A DNA stretch of 64,000 nucleotides from contig NZ_DS264586.1 of assembly GCF_000154225.1 (NCBI RefSeq), positions 216,527-280,526 on the forward strand. The letters run 5' to 3'. The notes below the pieces were generated by a model. It was not told the DNA's origin. It was given only the letters and a program-made list of their open reading frames with translations, and did no database searches. Below are positions 1 to 9,200 of this stretch, one piece after another. Within the stretch, counting starts at the first letter, position 1, and every line of letters starts with the position of its first letter. Source of the DNA: Schaalia dentiphila ATCC 17982. GTDB lineage: Bacteria > Actinomycetota > Actinomycetes > Actinomycetales > Actinomycetaceae. A program made the position numbers and the translations under genes.

Positions 1-155
1 AGGACGTCGACGACGTCGCCCTGGACATGGCACTCGACATCGGCGCGACCGTTGAGGCCTCCTGGATCGTTCCCGGTTTCCGTCTGGACCGCATCGCCCC
101 CTCGGGCATCTATTCCTCGATGGCCCTCTTCGACTTCGACGCCTCCGGCCACTGA
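1..155 (+). CDS. C-terminal fragment of an unidentified protein
   Basis: An open frame runs in from the left edge (first full codon at 3) and stops at the TGA at 153-155, giving about 50 residues that end in FDFDASGH. The product has alternating hydrophobic and acidic stretches and no motif I recognise. A hairpin follows at 237-275, which supports this being a real gene end. The start and most of the gene lie outside the window, so no function is assigned. Confidence 0.5.
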   Translation, partial: DVDDVALDMALDIGATVEASWIVPGFRLDRIAPSGIYSSMALFDFDASGH

Positions 156-236
156 TTCCCTGCCACCAGCCCTGCGCACGCTGGTATCCGGGCGCCGGAG
201 GCAACGGCCATCCACGGGCACCTCAACACACACGAA

Positions 237-275
237 AGGCCGCGGCCCAGGGAGCATTCCCAGGCCACGGCCGCG
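237..275. terminator. bidirectional hairpin between convergent genes
   Basis: GGCCGCGGCCCAGGGA and TCCCAGGCCACGGCC form a near-complete stem with a short loop. It lies between the gene ending at 155 and the convergent exonuclease gene ending at 287. There is no clear T-run, so efficiency is uncertain. Confidence 0.55.
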
Positions 276-286
276 TCGTTGAAATG

Positions 287-1114
287 TCAGATCTCGTAGG
301 TCACCGAGACCGGCGCATGATCCGAGAAGCGCTCCGCGTACTCATCGGCGCGGCCGATCTCGAAGGAACGCGCGCGCTCGCCCAGGGCGGGCGTCGCGTA
401 CTGGTAGTCGATGCGCCAGCCCGCGTTGTTGACGAAGGCCTGGCCACGCCACGACCACCACGAGTAGGGGCCCTGCACATCGCCGGCCAGGTCGCGCACG
501 GTATCGCGCCACCCCTCCTCCACCCACCGGTTGAGGAAGGCGATCTCCTCGTCGAGGACGCCGGCGCGCTTGTTGTGGTTCGGCTTCCAGTTCTTAATGT
601 CAGCCTCCGAGCGCACGACGTTGAAGTCGCCGCACACGAGCGAGGAGATGCCACCGGCAGCCTCTTCGGCGATGAGCTCAGCCATGCGCGCGCCGATGCG
701 GGGCAGGTGCGCCATCTTCGCCTCCTGCTTGGGAGTATCCTTCTCGCCCGAATGGAAGTAAGCGGAGACAACGCGCACGGGGGTGTCGCCGCCCTCGGGA
801 CGCACGACGGCCTCAAGCCAACGGCCCGAATCCACGTCCGTCTCGGCCTCATCGAGAATCAGGCGAGGCTCACCTTCCAAGACCGCGCGCCCGCGTCGCA
901 CTGCCACGCCTATACCCGCGCGCCCCTTGATACGACAGGGAACCCACACGCTCTCCCAGGCCTCGCCCATGATCTCACGAGAGATCTCCTCAGGCGCGCG
1001 CACCTCCTGCATGAGCAGCACATCCGTATCGCTTGCCTCCAGCCAGTCGAGGAATCCACGCTTGTGGGCGGCGCGGATGCCGTTCAGGTTCACGGTGGTC
1101 ACCGTCAGAGTCAT
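287..1114 (-). CDS. xth: exodeoxyribonuclease III (AP endonuclease family)
   Basis: The 275-residue product belongs to the exonuclease/endonuclease/phosphatase superfamily, ExoIII branch, which cleaves DNA at abasic sites and degrades 3' ends in base excision repair. Visible motifs in order are the N-terminal VNLNGIRAA, the metal-binding Glu near residue 37 (LMQEVRAPE), CGDFNVV in the middle, and the terminal SDHAPVSV carrying the catalytic Asp-His. Length is normal for the family. The start has an AGGAG-type ribosome site (AAGGAGAAAACG) and a TAGACT -10 box about 27 bases upstream at 1142-1147. A strong hairpin separates it from folD, so it has its own promoter and is not a third gene of the glyA-folD operon. 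Confidence 0.93.
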   Translation of the reverse strand: MTLTVTTVNLNGIRAAHKRGFLDWLEASDTDVLLMQEVRAPEEISREIMGEAWESVWVPCRIKGRAGIGVAVRRGRAVLEGEPRLILDEAETDVDSGRWLEAVVRPEGGDTPVRVVSAYFHSGEKDTPKQEAKMAHLPRIGARMAELIAEEAAGGISSLVCGDFNVVRSEADIKNWKPNHNKRAGVLDEEIAFLNRWVEEGWRDTVRDLAGDVQGPYSWWSWRGQAFVNNAGWRIDYQYATPALGERARSFEIGRADEYAERFSDHAPVSVTYEI

Positions 1115-1141
1115 CGTTTTCTCCTTACGCGAGTTTTCTTC

Positions 1142-1147
1142 AGTCTA
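1142..1147 (-). promoter_or_regulatory. -10 box (TAGACT) for xth
   Basis: TAGACT on the minus strand, followed by 27 bases including AAGGAG before the ATG at 1114. No convincing -35 is seen. The same hexamer recurs before glyA, purU and the phosphoglycosyltransferase gene. Confidence 0.45.
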
Positions 1148-1156
1148 GAGGAACGA

Positions 1157-1195
1157 GGAGGCGCGGCGAGGAATGGACATCCTCACCGCGCCTCC
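1157..1195 (-). terminator. terminator of the glyA-folD operon
   Basis: Two 16-base arms pair with only one G-U type position (GGAGGCGCGGYGAGGA against its complement) around an 8-base loop. It lies just downstream of the folD stop at 1244 and just upstream of the xth -10 box. Confidence 0.7.
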
Positions 1196-1243
1196 GCTGC
1201 GTTCGCGCGCGACCTCCACGTTGACCGAGGCCACGCGCGCCTG

Positions 1244-2152
1244 TCAGTTTGCGCTGATTCCCGCCTGGCGTTCGGCTGCCTCGACGACGTTCGTCACCAG
1301 GAGGGCCCGCGTCATCGGGCCAACACCGCCGGGGTTGGGGCTGAGCCAGCTGGCCACCTCATCGACGCCGTCCGCGACGTCGCCCATCAGTCGAGCCTTG
1401 CCGTCCTCGCCCTGCACGCGGCTCACGCCGACGTCGAGGACGATGGCACCGGGGGCCACCATGTCGCGGGTGATAATCCCCGCGGAGCCCGCCGCGGCCA
1501 CGATGACGTCCGCACGACGCACGTGATCAGCCAGGTCGGTCGTGCCCGTGTGGCACACGTCGACCGTCGCGTTCACTTCCTTGCGCATGAGCAGCAGGCC
1601 GATCGAACGACCCACGGTCACGCCTCGACCGATGACACACACGTTCTTGCCGGCCAGGTCGATCCCATGGCGTTCCATGAGCTCGATGACCGCGCGCGGC
1701 GTGCACGGCAGAGGCGAATCGATGGGCCCCGAGCCTCGCAACACGAGGCGTCCGAGGTTCATCGGATGCAGGCCGTCTGCGTCCTTCGCGGGGTCGATAC
1801 GCTCCAGGACGGCGTTCGTATCGATGCCGCGCGGCAGGGGCAGCTGCACGATGTAGCCCGTGCAGGCAGGATCCGCGTTGAGCTGATCGATCGCGGCCTC
1901 CACCTGTTCTTGCGTCGCGTCGGCCGGCAGGTCCACACGGATCGACTCGGCGCCGATCTCAGCGCAATCGCGGTGCTTGCCGGCGACGTAGGCGACGGAC
2001 CCGGGGTCCTCGCCCACGAGGATCGTGCCGAGGCCCGGGACAACCCCGGCCTCGCGCAGACGATCGACGCGCTCCTTCAGCTCCGCCTTAATGGCGGCAG
2101 CGGTCGCCTTGCCATCCAGGACCCCGGCGGGGCCCTCCCAGGGAGCCCTCAC
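1244..2152 (-). CDS. folD: bifunctional methylene-THF dehydrogenase / methenyl-THF cyclohydrolase
   Basis: FolD interconverts 5,10-methylene-, 5,10-methenyl- and 10-formyl-tetrahydrofolate using NADP in the cytosol. The 302-residue product has the family signatures [20 protein letters not shown], the nucleotide-binding loop [14 protein letters not shown] and the C-terminal NPGGVGPMT. Translation begins at a GTG two bases after the glyA stop; no strong ribosome site is visible, so coupling to glyA is likely. It is cotranscribed with glyA, which makes the methylene-THF that FolD oxidises, and it shares the upstream ZTP riboswitch. A terminator follows at 1157-1195. Confidence 0.95.
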   Translation of the reverse strand: MRAPWEGPAGVLDGKATAAAIKAELKERVDRLREAGVVPGLGTILVGEDPGSVAYVAGKHRDCAEIGAESIRVDLPADATQEQVEAAIDQLNADPACTGYIVQLPLPRGIDTNAVLERIDPAKDADGLHPMNLGRLVLRGSGPIDSPLPCTPRAVIELMERHGIDLAGKNVCVIGRGVTVGRSIGLLLMRKEVNATVDVCHTGTTDLADHVRRADVIVAAAGSAGIITRDMVAPGAIVLDVGVSRVQGEDGKARLMGDVADGVDEVASWLSPNPGGVGPMTRALLVTNVVEAAERQAGISAN

Positions 2153-2154
2153 GA

Positions 2155-3438
2155 TCAGAGCCCGGCGTACAGCGGGTGCTTGTCCGTCAGCTTCTTGACG
2201 CGGGCGCGCAGGGCGTCCACCTCAACGTTGCCGCCGGACGCCCCCTGAGACAGGGTCGTGCCAATGATGTCCGCAACCTCGGCGAAGTCCTCGGCGTCGA
2301 AACCACGCGTCGCAAGGGCAGGGGTGCCGATGCGCAGGCCCGAGGTGACGGCCGGCGGACGAGGGTCGAAGGGAACGGCGTTGCGGTTGACGGTAATACC
2401 GACCTCGTGCAGCAGATCCTCGGCCTGCTGACCGTTGAGCTCGGAATCAACCAGGTCAACGAGGACGAGGTGCACGTCGGTGCCGCCCGTGACCAGCTTG
2501 ATGCCGGCCTTCTTCGCGTCGTCAGCGCCCAGGCGCTCGGCGATGATCTGCGCGCCCTCGAGGGTGCGGCGCTGGCGGTCCTTGAATTCGTCGGTCTGCG
2601 CGACCTTCATGGCGATGGCCTTCGCAGCGATCGCATGCATGAGGGGGCCGCCCTGCTGGCCGGGGAACACCGAAGAGTTCAGCTTCTTGCCCCACTGCTC
2701 GCCGCGCGAGGACAGGATCATGCCAGAACGAGGACCACCCAGGGTCTTGTGGACCGTCGTCGTCACCACGTCAGCGAAGGGGACGGGGTTCGGGTGCAGC
2801 CCCGCGGCCACGAGGCCCGCGAAGTGAGCCATGTCCACCCAGAGGGCGGCGCCGACCTCGTCCGCGATGTCGCGGAAGGCCTGGAAGTCAAGGTGACGCG
2901 GGTAGGCGGACCAGCCGGCGATGATGACGCGCGGACGCTCCGCGAGGGCAGCCTCACGGACCTTCTCAGGCTCGATGCGCATGGTCTCGCGGTCAACCTC
3001 GTAGGCGACGGCCTTGTAGTTCTTGCCCGAGAAGTTCAGGCGCATGCCGTGGGTCAGGTGACCGCCGTGAGCCAGCGACAGGCCGAGGATCGGGTCGCCG
3101 ACGTTCGCCATAGCCATGAGTGCGGCGGCATTGGCCTGCGCACCGGCGTGGGGCTGAACGTTGACGTAGTCGCCGCCGAAAACCTGCTTCGCACGTTCGA
3201 TGGCGAGAGACTCTGCGACATCCACGAACTCGCAGCCACCGTAGTAGCGGCGGCCCGGGTAGCCCTCGGCATACTTATTCGTCAGGACCGAGCCCTGCGC
3301 CTCGAGGACGGCGCGCGGGACAAAGTTCTCCGAGGCGATCATCTCAAGAGTGTCACGCTGGCGACCAAGCTCGGCGTCCAGAACGGCCTGAATCTCAGGA
3401 TCCAGCTGCGCAAGTGTCATGTCATTGAGGGAATCCAT
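2155..3438 (-). CDS. glyA: serine hydroxymethyltransferase
   Basis: GlyA converts serine plus THF to glycine plus methylene-THF, a PLP-dependent reaction feeding one-carbon metabolism. The 427-residue product has the expected landmarks: [10 protein letters not shown] near the N-terminus, [36 protein letters not shown], and the PLP lysine near residue 229 in [12 protein letters not shown]. An AGGAGAACC ribosome site precedes the ATG. The leader contains a ZTP riboswitch, a known arrangement for glyA and folD in bacteria, so expression should rise when ZTP signals 10-formyl-THF shortage. Confidence 0.97.
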   Translation of the reverse strand: MDSLNDMTLAQLDPEIQAVLDAELGRQRDTLEMIASENFVPRAVLEAQGSVLTNKYAEGYPGRRYYGGCEFVDVAESLAIERAKQVFGGDYVNVQPHAGAQANAAALMAMANVGDPILGLSLAHGGHLTHGMRLNFSGKNYKAVAYEVDRETMRIEPEKVREAALAERPRVIIAGWSAYPRHLDFQAFRDIADEVGAALWVDMAHFAGLVAAGLHPNPVPFADVVTTTVHKTLGGPRSGMILSSRGEQWGKKLNSSVFPGQQGGPLMHAIAAKAIAMKVAQTDEFKDRQRRTLEGAQIIAERLGADDAKKAGIKLVTGGTDVHLVLVDLVDSELNGQQAEDLLHEVGITVNRNAVPFDPRPPAVTSGLRIGTPALATRGFDAEDFAEVADIIGTTLSQGASGGNVEVDALRARVKKLTDKHPLYAGL

Positions 3439-3480
3439 GGGGTTCTCCTATTGATCATCCGATGATGGTTGGCAGTGGCC

Positions 3481-3562
3481 TCTAGCCCAGGCGGGCGGCT
3501 ATCGATGCCGACGCGTCGCTCCCCGGTGGTGGCCCACCTGTTCGCCAGTCACGACACGCTTA
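3481..3562 (-). promoter_or_regulatory. ZTP (pfl-type) riboswitch upstream of glyA-folD
   Basis: On the minus strand the leader reads CGTGACTGGCG, then a GGTGG/CCACC hairpin, then ACCGGGGAGCGACG, a variable hairpin, and CCGCCCGCCTGGGC. These are the conserved blocks of the pfl motif, including the GGGGAGC loop and the CCGCCNGGGC pseudoknot partner. The genes it precedes are classic members of the ZTP regulon. The ribosome site lies about 40 bases further on, so control could be at either elongation or translation initiation. Confidence 0.88.
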
Positions 3563-3565
3563 CCA

Positions 3566-3571
3566 GTCTAT
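3566..3571 (-). promoter_or_regulatory. candidate -10 box for glyA
   Basis: TAGACT on the minus strand lies just upstream of the riboswitch, correctly placed for a transcript that begins at the aptamer. No good -35 element is visible. Confidence 0.4.
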
Positions 3572-3703
3572 CGCTCGGCGGTTTTGCGCGCATTCTGCCA
3601 TGGTGTCAGCAAGCTACCAGCCGGTCATGCAACGTTCAGGTCTGACTTGCACAACTCGTCAGGTGTACGAAATCACAGCCCTCTTTCGCTTGTACTTAAC
3701 CTT

Positions 3704-3738
3704 TTGGTTAGCAACCAAGCTAACCATGTGGATAGACT
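3704..3738 (+). promoter_or_regulatory. promoter region with nested TTGGTT/AACCAA dyads
   Basis: TTGGTT-AGC-AACCAA (3704-3718) is a perfect palindrome that overlaps a second one, TGGTTAG-N8-CTAACCA (3705-3726). A TAGACT -10 box follows at 3733-3738, then GGGTTAACACCTAAC. The dyads sit where a -35 would be, as expected for an operator controlling the phosphoglycosyltransferase gene. The rest of the 430-base gap holds only the ZTP riboswitch on the other strand. Confidence 0.4.
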
Positions 3739-3870
3739 AGGGTTAACACCTAACGGTGACTGAGTTGCACCAGGGACGTTTGCCTAGCAGACATCCCAGT
3801 CCAGAGCGGTTTTCCGCCTCTAACCGACATGCAGCATTTGAGTTTGATGAAGTTGAAGGAAGGCGCACAG

Positions 3871-4566
3871 ATGACAACATTGACGAAGCCCACCGCACGA
3901 GCCGCATCCACGGCTCACGCATTCGAGCACGCGTCGGATCTTGCCGCCTCCGCCGACAACGCCATCAAGCGCATGTGCGACATTTTCGCAGCTCTTTTCG
4001 GCATTATCCTGCTGACCCCGCTGTGGATCATTGTCGCCGCGATGGTGCACCTGAACGACGGAGGCCCCGTTTTCTTCACTCAGGAGCGCGTCGGCCTCAA
4101 CGGCAAGACTTTTACCATGTTTAAGTTCCGCACCATGCGTGTGGACGCCGAAGAGCTCAAGGCCTCCCTCATGGAGGCCAACGAGGCCGACTCCTCCGCC
4201 GGAAATTCGATCATGTTTAAAATGGCCAATGATCCGCGCATTACGCGCATCGGAGCCTTCCTGCGCAAGACGTCGATTGACGAGCTGCCCCAGCTATTCA
4301 ACGTCCTGCGTGGCGACATGTCCCTCGTGGGCCCGCGCCCCCCGCTCCCCAGCGAGGTCGCACAGTACGAACCCCGCGTGATGGGTAAGTTCGCCGTCCG
4401 CCCCGGCATCACCGGCCTCTGGCAGATCTCCGGCCGCTCGAACCTCTCCTGGGATGAGACCGTCCACCTGGACCTCTCCTACGCCCAGCACCGCTCCCTC
4501 ACCCTCGACGCGTGGATCGTGCTTCAGACCATCCCCGCGATCCTGCGTCACGAGGGGGCCTACTAA
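3871..4566 (+). CDS. polyprenyl-phosphate sugar-1-phosphate transferase (monotopic PGT)
   Basis: This is a bacterial sugar transferase (PF02397) of the short, PglC-like form, about 231 residues. It carries one N-terminal membrane segment (AALFGIILLTPLWIIVAAMV) and the catalytic core, and lacks the extra transmembrane region of WcaJ-type enzymes. Signatures are GPVFFTQERVG, FKFRTMRVDAEE, the Asp-Glu catalytic pair in SIDELPQLFNVLRGDMSLVG, RPGITGLWQ and a terminal Tyr. It would load the first sugar phosphate onto undecaprenyl phosphate for the surface polymer encoded downstream. I chose the ATG at 3871 because GAAGGAAGG lies before it; ATGs at 3829 and 3847 lack this. A near-perfect terminator follows. 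Confidence 0.88.
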   Translation: MTTLTKPTARAASTAHAFEHASDLAASADNAIKRMCDIFAALFGIILLTPLWIIVAAMVHLNDGGPVFFTQERVGLNGKTFTMFKFRTMRVDAEELKASLMEANEADSSAGNSIMFKMANDPRITRIGAFLRKTSIDELPQLFNVLRGDMSLVGPRPPLPSEVAQYEPRVMGKFAVRPGITGLWQISGRSNLSWDETVHLDLSYAQHRSLTLDAWIVLQTIPAILRHEGAY

Positions 4567-4589
4567 GCCTTTCCTCTCTGTGTGTGATT

Positions 4590-4630
4590 AGGTGTGGCCC
4601 GAGCCAATTGGCTCGGGCCACACCTTTATC
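4590..4630 (+). terminator. Rho-independent terminator
   Basis: A perfect 16-base-pair stem (AGGTGTGGCCCGAGCC) with an AATT loop is followed by TTTATCTTT, immediately after the phosphoglycosyltransferase gene. Confidence 0.93.
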
Positions 4631-5417
4631 TTTCACGCCCCACCACGGCCGCACATCACCGCAACCACTGGGCAATTCACACTGGCTTGGACAGCGCGGC
4701 GAGGCCCCATCGCAGTACCTCACGGCAGTGCTCACACAATGAGCAGTTCATAAGTCTCACGAGAGTTTGACACCGGCACACAGGAGCACCCTTTGCCACC
4801 CGCATCACAGGGATCCGTCACCCCCTCATAATGGTTTGTGTGGGCTACATCATTCACTGCATAACCCTTTCAAGCATCCATCCAGAAGCGTTGTGAGACA
4901 CGCTCAGCGCCACTCCCCCTTCCCCACGCGCGTCCCTCGTGCACTCCCGAAAGCCGACCAGGCACTCACACGAAAGAGACCCTGGCCTGCGAGCGCGCAC
5001 CTTCACGCAAACCCTGTTGGTGACCAAGCTTCGAGACACAGGACTACAGGATTGACCGATAAGAGCCTCGCGCCCCACTTGCCGCGGGCATGGGCCGGGA
5101 GGATATGCCATAACGATGCGGATAGGTTATGGCGATCTGGATAGGTTGGAGCGATCTGGATAGGTTGGAGCGATCTGGATAGGTTGGAGCGATCTGGATA
5201 GGTTGGAGCGATCTGGATAGGAAAATAACCTATCCAGAACTGCCGTTCCTATCCAGAACAACCCGTTGCAGTCGCCTGAAGCGCACGTCGCCAGATACGG
5301 GGGGGCTGACCACACTAGGCGCACACAATGCCAGATGACAGCAGGTAGAAACAACAGCCCCTACGCGCCAGCAGCCTTCACGACCCACCAGTGGGCAGCG
5401 CCAGCCTATTCGGCAAC
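4631..5417. other. gene-poor spacer holding an iterated repeat
   Basis: About 790 bases between two terminators with no convincing gene on either strand. Open frames here have biased or repetitive composition and no ribosome sites. The only structured content is the 19-base tandem repeat array at 5121-5256. Base composition is less GC-rich than in the flanking genes. Confidence 0.6.
5121..5256. repeat. 19-bp tandem repeat array with two inverted copies
   Basis: Five complete direct copies of a 19-base unit, GATAGGTTGGAGCGATCTG, start at 5121, 5140, 5159, 5178 and 5197; the first differs at two positions. A partial sixth starts at 5216. After a 7-base AT-rich spacer, CCTATCCAG appears in the opposite orientation at 5229 and again 19 bases later at 5248. 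GGATAGG and CCTATCC therefore form a hairpin at the inversion point. The array may be a multi-copy protein-binding site or a length-variable tandem repeat. Confidence 0.9.
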
Positions 5418-5457
5418 GTGGAGGAGGCCGGACCCCTGCGGGTCCGGCCTCCTCCAC
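5418..5457 (-). terminator. strong hairpin downstream of the WecG-like gene
   Basis: GTGGAGGAGGCCGGACCC pairs perfectly with its complement over 18 bases around a CTGC loop. It lies 12 bases beyond the stop of the gene at 5469, but has no long T-run. Confidence 0.8.
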
Positions 5458-5468
5458 AACGACTAGCG

Positions 5469-6266
5469 TCAACCTCGGTCAGCGAACGTCACGCCACCGA
5501 CCAGTCCGAGATCGTCGAAGCTACCCATTGCCTCGAGCCGCGAGATGAGCTCGGGCGCGTGAGCGACGAAGTCGAGGGCTTCGACGGTGTAGCGCTTGAT
5601 GAGCCGCTTGGGCTCGTGCGCGATGCGCCAGGCCCACCCGAGGCGGGCGGCGTGCACCCAGGTCGGGAAATAGTCGTCGGCAGCGCGCGCGTACTGGTCG
5701 ATCCAACCGCCCGCAGTGCACACGGATACCTCGGGCAGGAGGTCGAGAACGAACGACGCGACGACCTCCTGGAGGCCGGCCCCCAGGCCGACGATCACGA
5801 GGCGCGGATCGAAGGCAGTGAGCACCGAAGGATCGGCCTTCAGCCGACGAAGCCCCTCATACCCGTCAATGACCTGTACATCGAAGCGATGCAGGCGCTC
5901 GGCTGCGGCCTGACCGGCCTCGGGCACAGCCCCGATGAGGGTAATGCGGGTGCCATCCTCAAGGCGTTCGAAGACGTGCGGCAGGACGAGGTCCGCAGAG
6001 GTGCGGGCGACCTCGTGGCCTGCTGCGCGCAGACGCATCTGCAGGAGGGTCCCATCGAAGCCGACGGTGTGCATGCGGGCAAGCGCACGGAAGTCGGCAT
6101 GCAGGAGGGACCAGTGGTTGAGCCACGTGGTCGTGTGCCCTCGAGTGAGCACGCGCTGTGCCATCGCGTCGAACGCGGGATCGGTCGCGGGGGCGCCGAC
6201 CGCGCCGGCGGCTTCGGGTTCAGCCTCGCCGCCGGCGGGAGTTGACGTCGCGGTCATGGAGATCAC
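5469..6266 (-). CDS. WecG/TagA/CpsF-family glycosyltransferase
   Basis: This GT26-family enzyme (PF03808) typically transfers an amino-sugar such as ManNAc or ManNAcA onto a lipid-linked first sugar. The 265-residue product shows TVGFDGTLLQM, LVIVGLGAGLQE and the C-terminal block WVHAARLGWAWRIAHEPKRL, matching the family pattern of Trp-Gly-Leu-Glu-Trp followed by EPxRLxxRY. An acidic, Ala-rich N-terminal tail of about 25 residues is not part of the domain. Its ATG overlaps the stop of the upstream large secreted protein gene by four bases, so the two are translationally coupled. It would act directly after the phosphoglycosyltransferase in polymer synthesis. Confidence 0.85.
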   Translation of the reverse strand: MISMTATSTPAGGEAEPEAAGAVGAPATDPAFDAMAQRVLTRGHTTTWLNHWSLLHADFRALARMHTVGFDGTLLQMRLRAAGHEVARTSADLVLPHVFERLEDGTRITLIGAVPEAGQAAAERLHRFDVQVIDGYEGLRRLKADPSVLTAFDPRLVIVGLGAGLQEVVASFVLDLLPEVSVCTAGGWIDQYARAADDYFPTWVHAARLGWAWRIAHEPKRLIKRYTVEALDFVAHAPELISRLEAMGSFDDLGLVGGVTFADRG

Positions 6267-9200
6267 CTCACCAGGCTTGCCTTGAGATCGAAGGTTACGG
6301 ATGCCGCATTCGCGTAGTTGGCGTGCGTTTCAACCGCGACACGGTTGACGCCGTCCCTGAGCACCTTGCGAGGCACCGCGATGCGCACAATGTTGTTCTT
6401 CGCCGTAGCGAGGCCCACGTTGGAGGAGGCTCGCGTACTGGCGTCGATCGTGCCTTCGGGCATGTTCACGCGCTTGATTTCGGTGCCGTTGATGTAGATG
6501 ACTGCACCATCGTCAACGCGGACGTTGAGAATGACCTCGAAGTCAGCGCTGAGGGTACCGAAGTTGACGTCACGCACGAAGTAGTTCGTGATGGCTCGGT
6601 CCGCTGCCGGCAGCGTGAAGGGCGTACCGGCGTCACGGTCACCCCAGCCAAGCGGGCTGGCGCCGTGCTTCCACGAGGACAGGTCGGCGGTGGAGTTCCA
6701 CGCCGGGTCCGGAGTTTCCTTGGAGTTCCAGTAGTTCCAGTACATGCCGGGGTACAGGAAGTTACCGAGGTTCATCGCGGAGACATCGAGCACCTCGAGG
6801 GGCTTGTCCGGGTCGGGCGTGAGCGGAAGGTCCGGCTGCGGCTGGGGCGCCGGCTCCGGATCGGGCTCGGGCTCGGGTTCCGGAGTAGGCTCGTCGCCCT
6901 TGGTGACGACCTTGACCATACCGTCGATGGTCATCGACGAGCTGGAGCGGTAGTTCAGGTGCGTTTCGACGGCCAGCGTGTTCGTACCGGCGACCAGCTT
7001 GTCCGCGGGGACGAATACCAGCTGTCGGTCGGCGCGCGCGGCGGGCGTCGAGACGGACGCGTTCGCGAAGGTCGAGGCGTCAACCGTTCCATCGTCCATA
7101 CGCTGGCGGGCTACTTCGTTGCCGTTGACGTACACCACGGCTCCGTCGTCGGCCGTCACGGCAACGTTCACGCCGACGATGGCGGTCGGGTCAGCGACCG
7201 TGAAGTTGATGCGCGCGTAGGTGGTGACAGGGCGGTTCTTGGCCGCGCCCGGGGTCAGTGTCGTGTTGATTCCAGGGCCACCGTAGCCGATCGGCGAGGC
7301 ACCGCGACTCCAGGCGGAGTCGTCGAACGAGGTCTGGGCCCAGTTCTCGGCGACCGGATCGGTCGACCAGTGGTACGCCCAGGCGTCATCCTCGTCGACG
7401 AGCAGCGTGGCACCGTCGGGCTGGGCGGGTTTGCCGTTGGAGTCGACCGTGTAGACGTGGGTCGAGGCACCGCGCAGGCCGTCGGAGGCCACCGCGCGCA
7501 CGAAGAAGCGATTCTTGCCGCCCAAGGGAACGGTCACGGAGTTCGAGGTCGTGGTGGCGATCGGACGATCGTCACGCAGGATGTCGTAGGAGACGGCACC
7601 GGGCACGGAGGACCACTTGAGCGTGACTTCCTTGGAGTTGCCGTCGGAGGCGCGCAGGTTCGCGGGAACCGCGGGGGCGGTGGCATTGCGGGCGGGCATG
7701 CGCACAAAGCCACCGGACCACTGGCCCGAGGTCAGCGACGTGTAGGAGTAGTTGAAATCGCCGCCGGCCCACAGGGCACCGTCGTCAGCCATTTCGAGGG
7801 CCCACGCGCCGCTGGAGCGCAGGGAGCCGAGGCGGTAGGGGGTCCAACCGAGCTGGCGGCCCGTGGCCTCGTCCCAGCCGCCGACCCACTGAATCTCGTC
7901 GGCTCGCGTCCACGTGGTGCCCAGCGTCAGGTACTGGTAGGCATCCTGGAAGGCGTAGTCGGAGCAGTGGCACGACGCGTAGACGACGCCAGTGGCGGAC
8001 CGGGTGCTGGCTTGAAGGTCACCGCCGTTGTACATGGTGATGGAGCCCGAGGTGCGCGTCATCGTGTCGGAGTTGTAGCCGAAGAGCGAGTGCTGCGAGC
8101 CACCGAAGTAGACGCGGCCGTTGGCGGCCGTCACGGTCTGCTGGTACTTGCCGATCAGGTAGGAGTGACGGAAGGTCCAGGACTGGTCGAGTTCGGCGCC
8201 GGCTGCCGTGGACAGGCGGCCAGCGTTTTCGACGACGCGGTCGTGGGCTCGGGTGAAGTAGCCGGCCGCGTAGTAGTAGGCCTCGTTCTCGTCGACGTCG
8301 ATATCGATGACGGAGCCGTTGAACTCGGGGTTCCACGAGCGGTCGGGCTTGCCATTGATGTCGAGGCGGGCGCCGTTACGGGCGTAGGTCCACGACGCGC
8401 CGTTGCCCTGGAAGTGCGTGAAGATACCGCCCAGATAGATGTGTTCGTTGATGATCTTGATGGACTTGACCGAGACACGGCCACCGTTGGTGCCGGTGCG
8501 CGCCTGCAGGGTCCACGACGGGTCGATCTGGCCGGTCGCAGGGTCGATCAGAACGGTGCCAACGTGGGTCTCACCGTTGACCTTTGTGAAGTCGCCGGCC
8601 ACGAGAAGCTTGCCGTTGGGCAACTCAACGAGGTCCTTGACCTGGTTGTTGAAGGAGAACGTCTGACCGTTCCACTCCCCCGTCGTCGCATCGAAGCCGG
8701 CGAGACCACTGGAGGCGATCTCCTGGCCGTTCTTGCCTTTCTTCACGCCGGTGAAGTTACCGCCCACGTACATCGTCGAGCCGATCTGCTCGAAGGCCTG
8801 AACCTGGATGTTACCTTCCTGGACGGAACCGTTGAGGTTGCCGGCCACGCCCCAAGACATCGGGGACGCGAACTCGGAAGCGGTAGCCTTCTGCATCTTG
8901 GCGGGCGTCCCACCGTCACCGATGGCGCGGAAGCTGGCGTCCGTGGAGCGCAGCTGCGGGCGCACGTAGGCCTCGGCGTAGGGGTTGATGATCGAGCCGT
9001 TGCGGTGGAAGTATGACGTCGAGGAGGACGTGTCGTACCAGGAGGTGGCGAGGGGGCCGTAGCCCCAGCCGAGCGTGTACTTGTTCTGCGCGGAGGCGAC
9101 GAGGTTGACGTAGCCCCAGGAGGTGTTGGTACCGAAGCCTGCCCACACAATGCCGCCCTGGACCCACCATTCGTGGTTGAACTTCACATCCACCGGGTGA

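Noticed and set aside
5121..5256. CRISPR array
   Set aside because: The 19-base units are contiguous with no unique spacers, and no cas genes are present.
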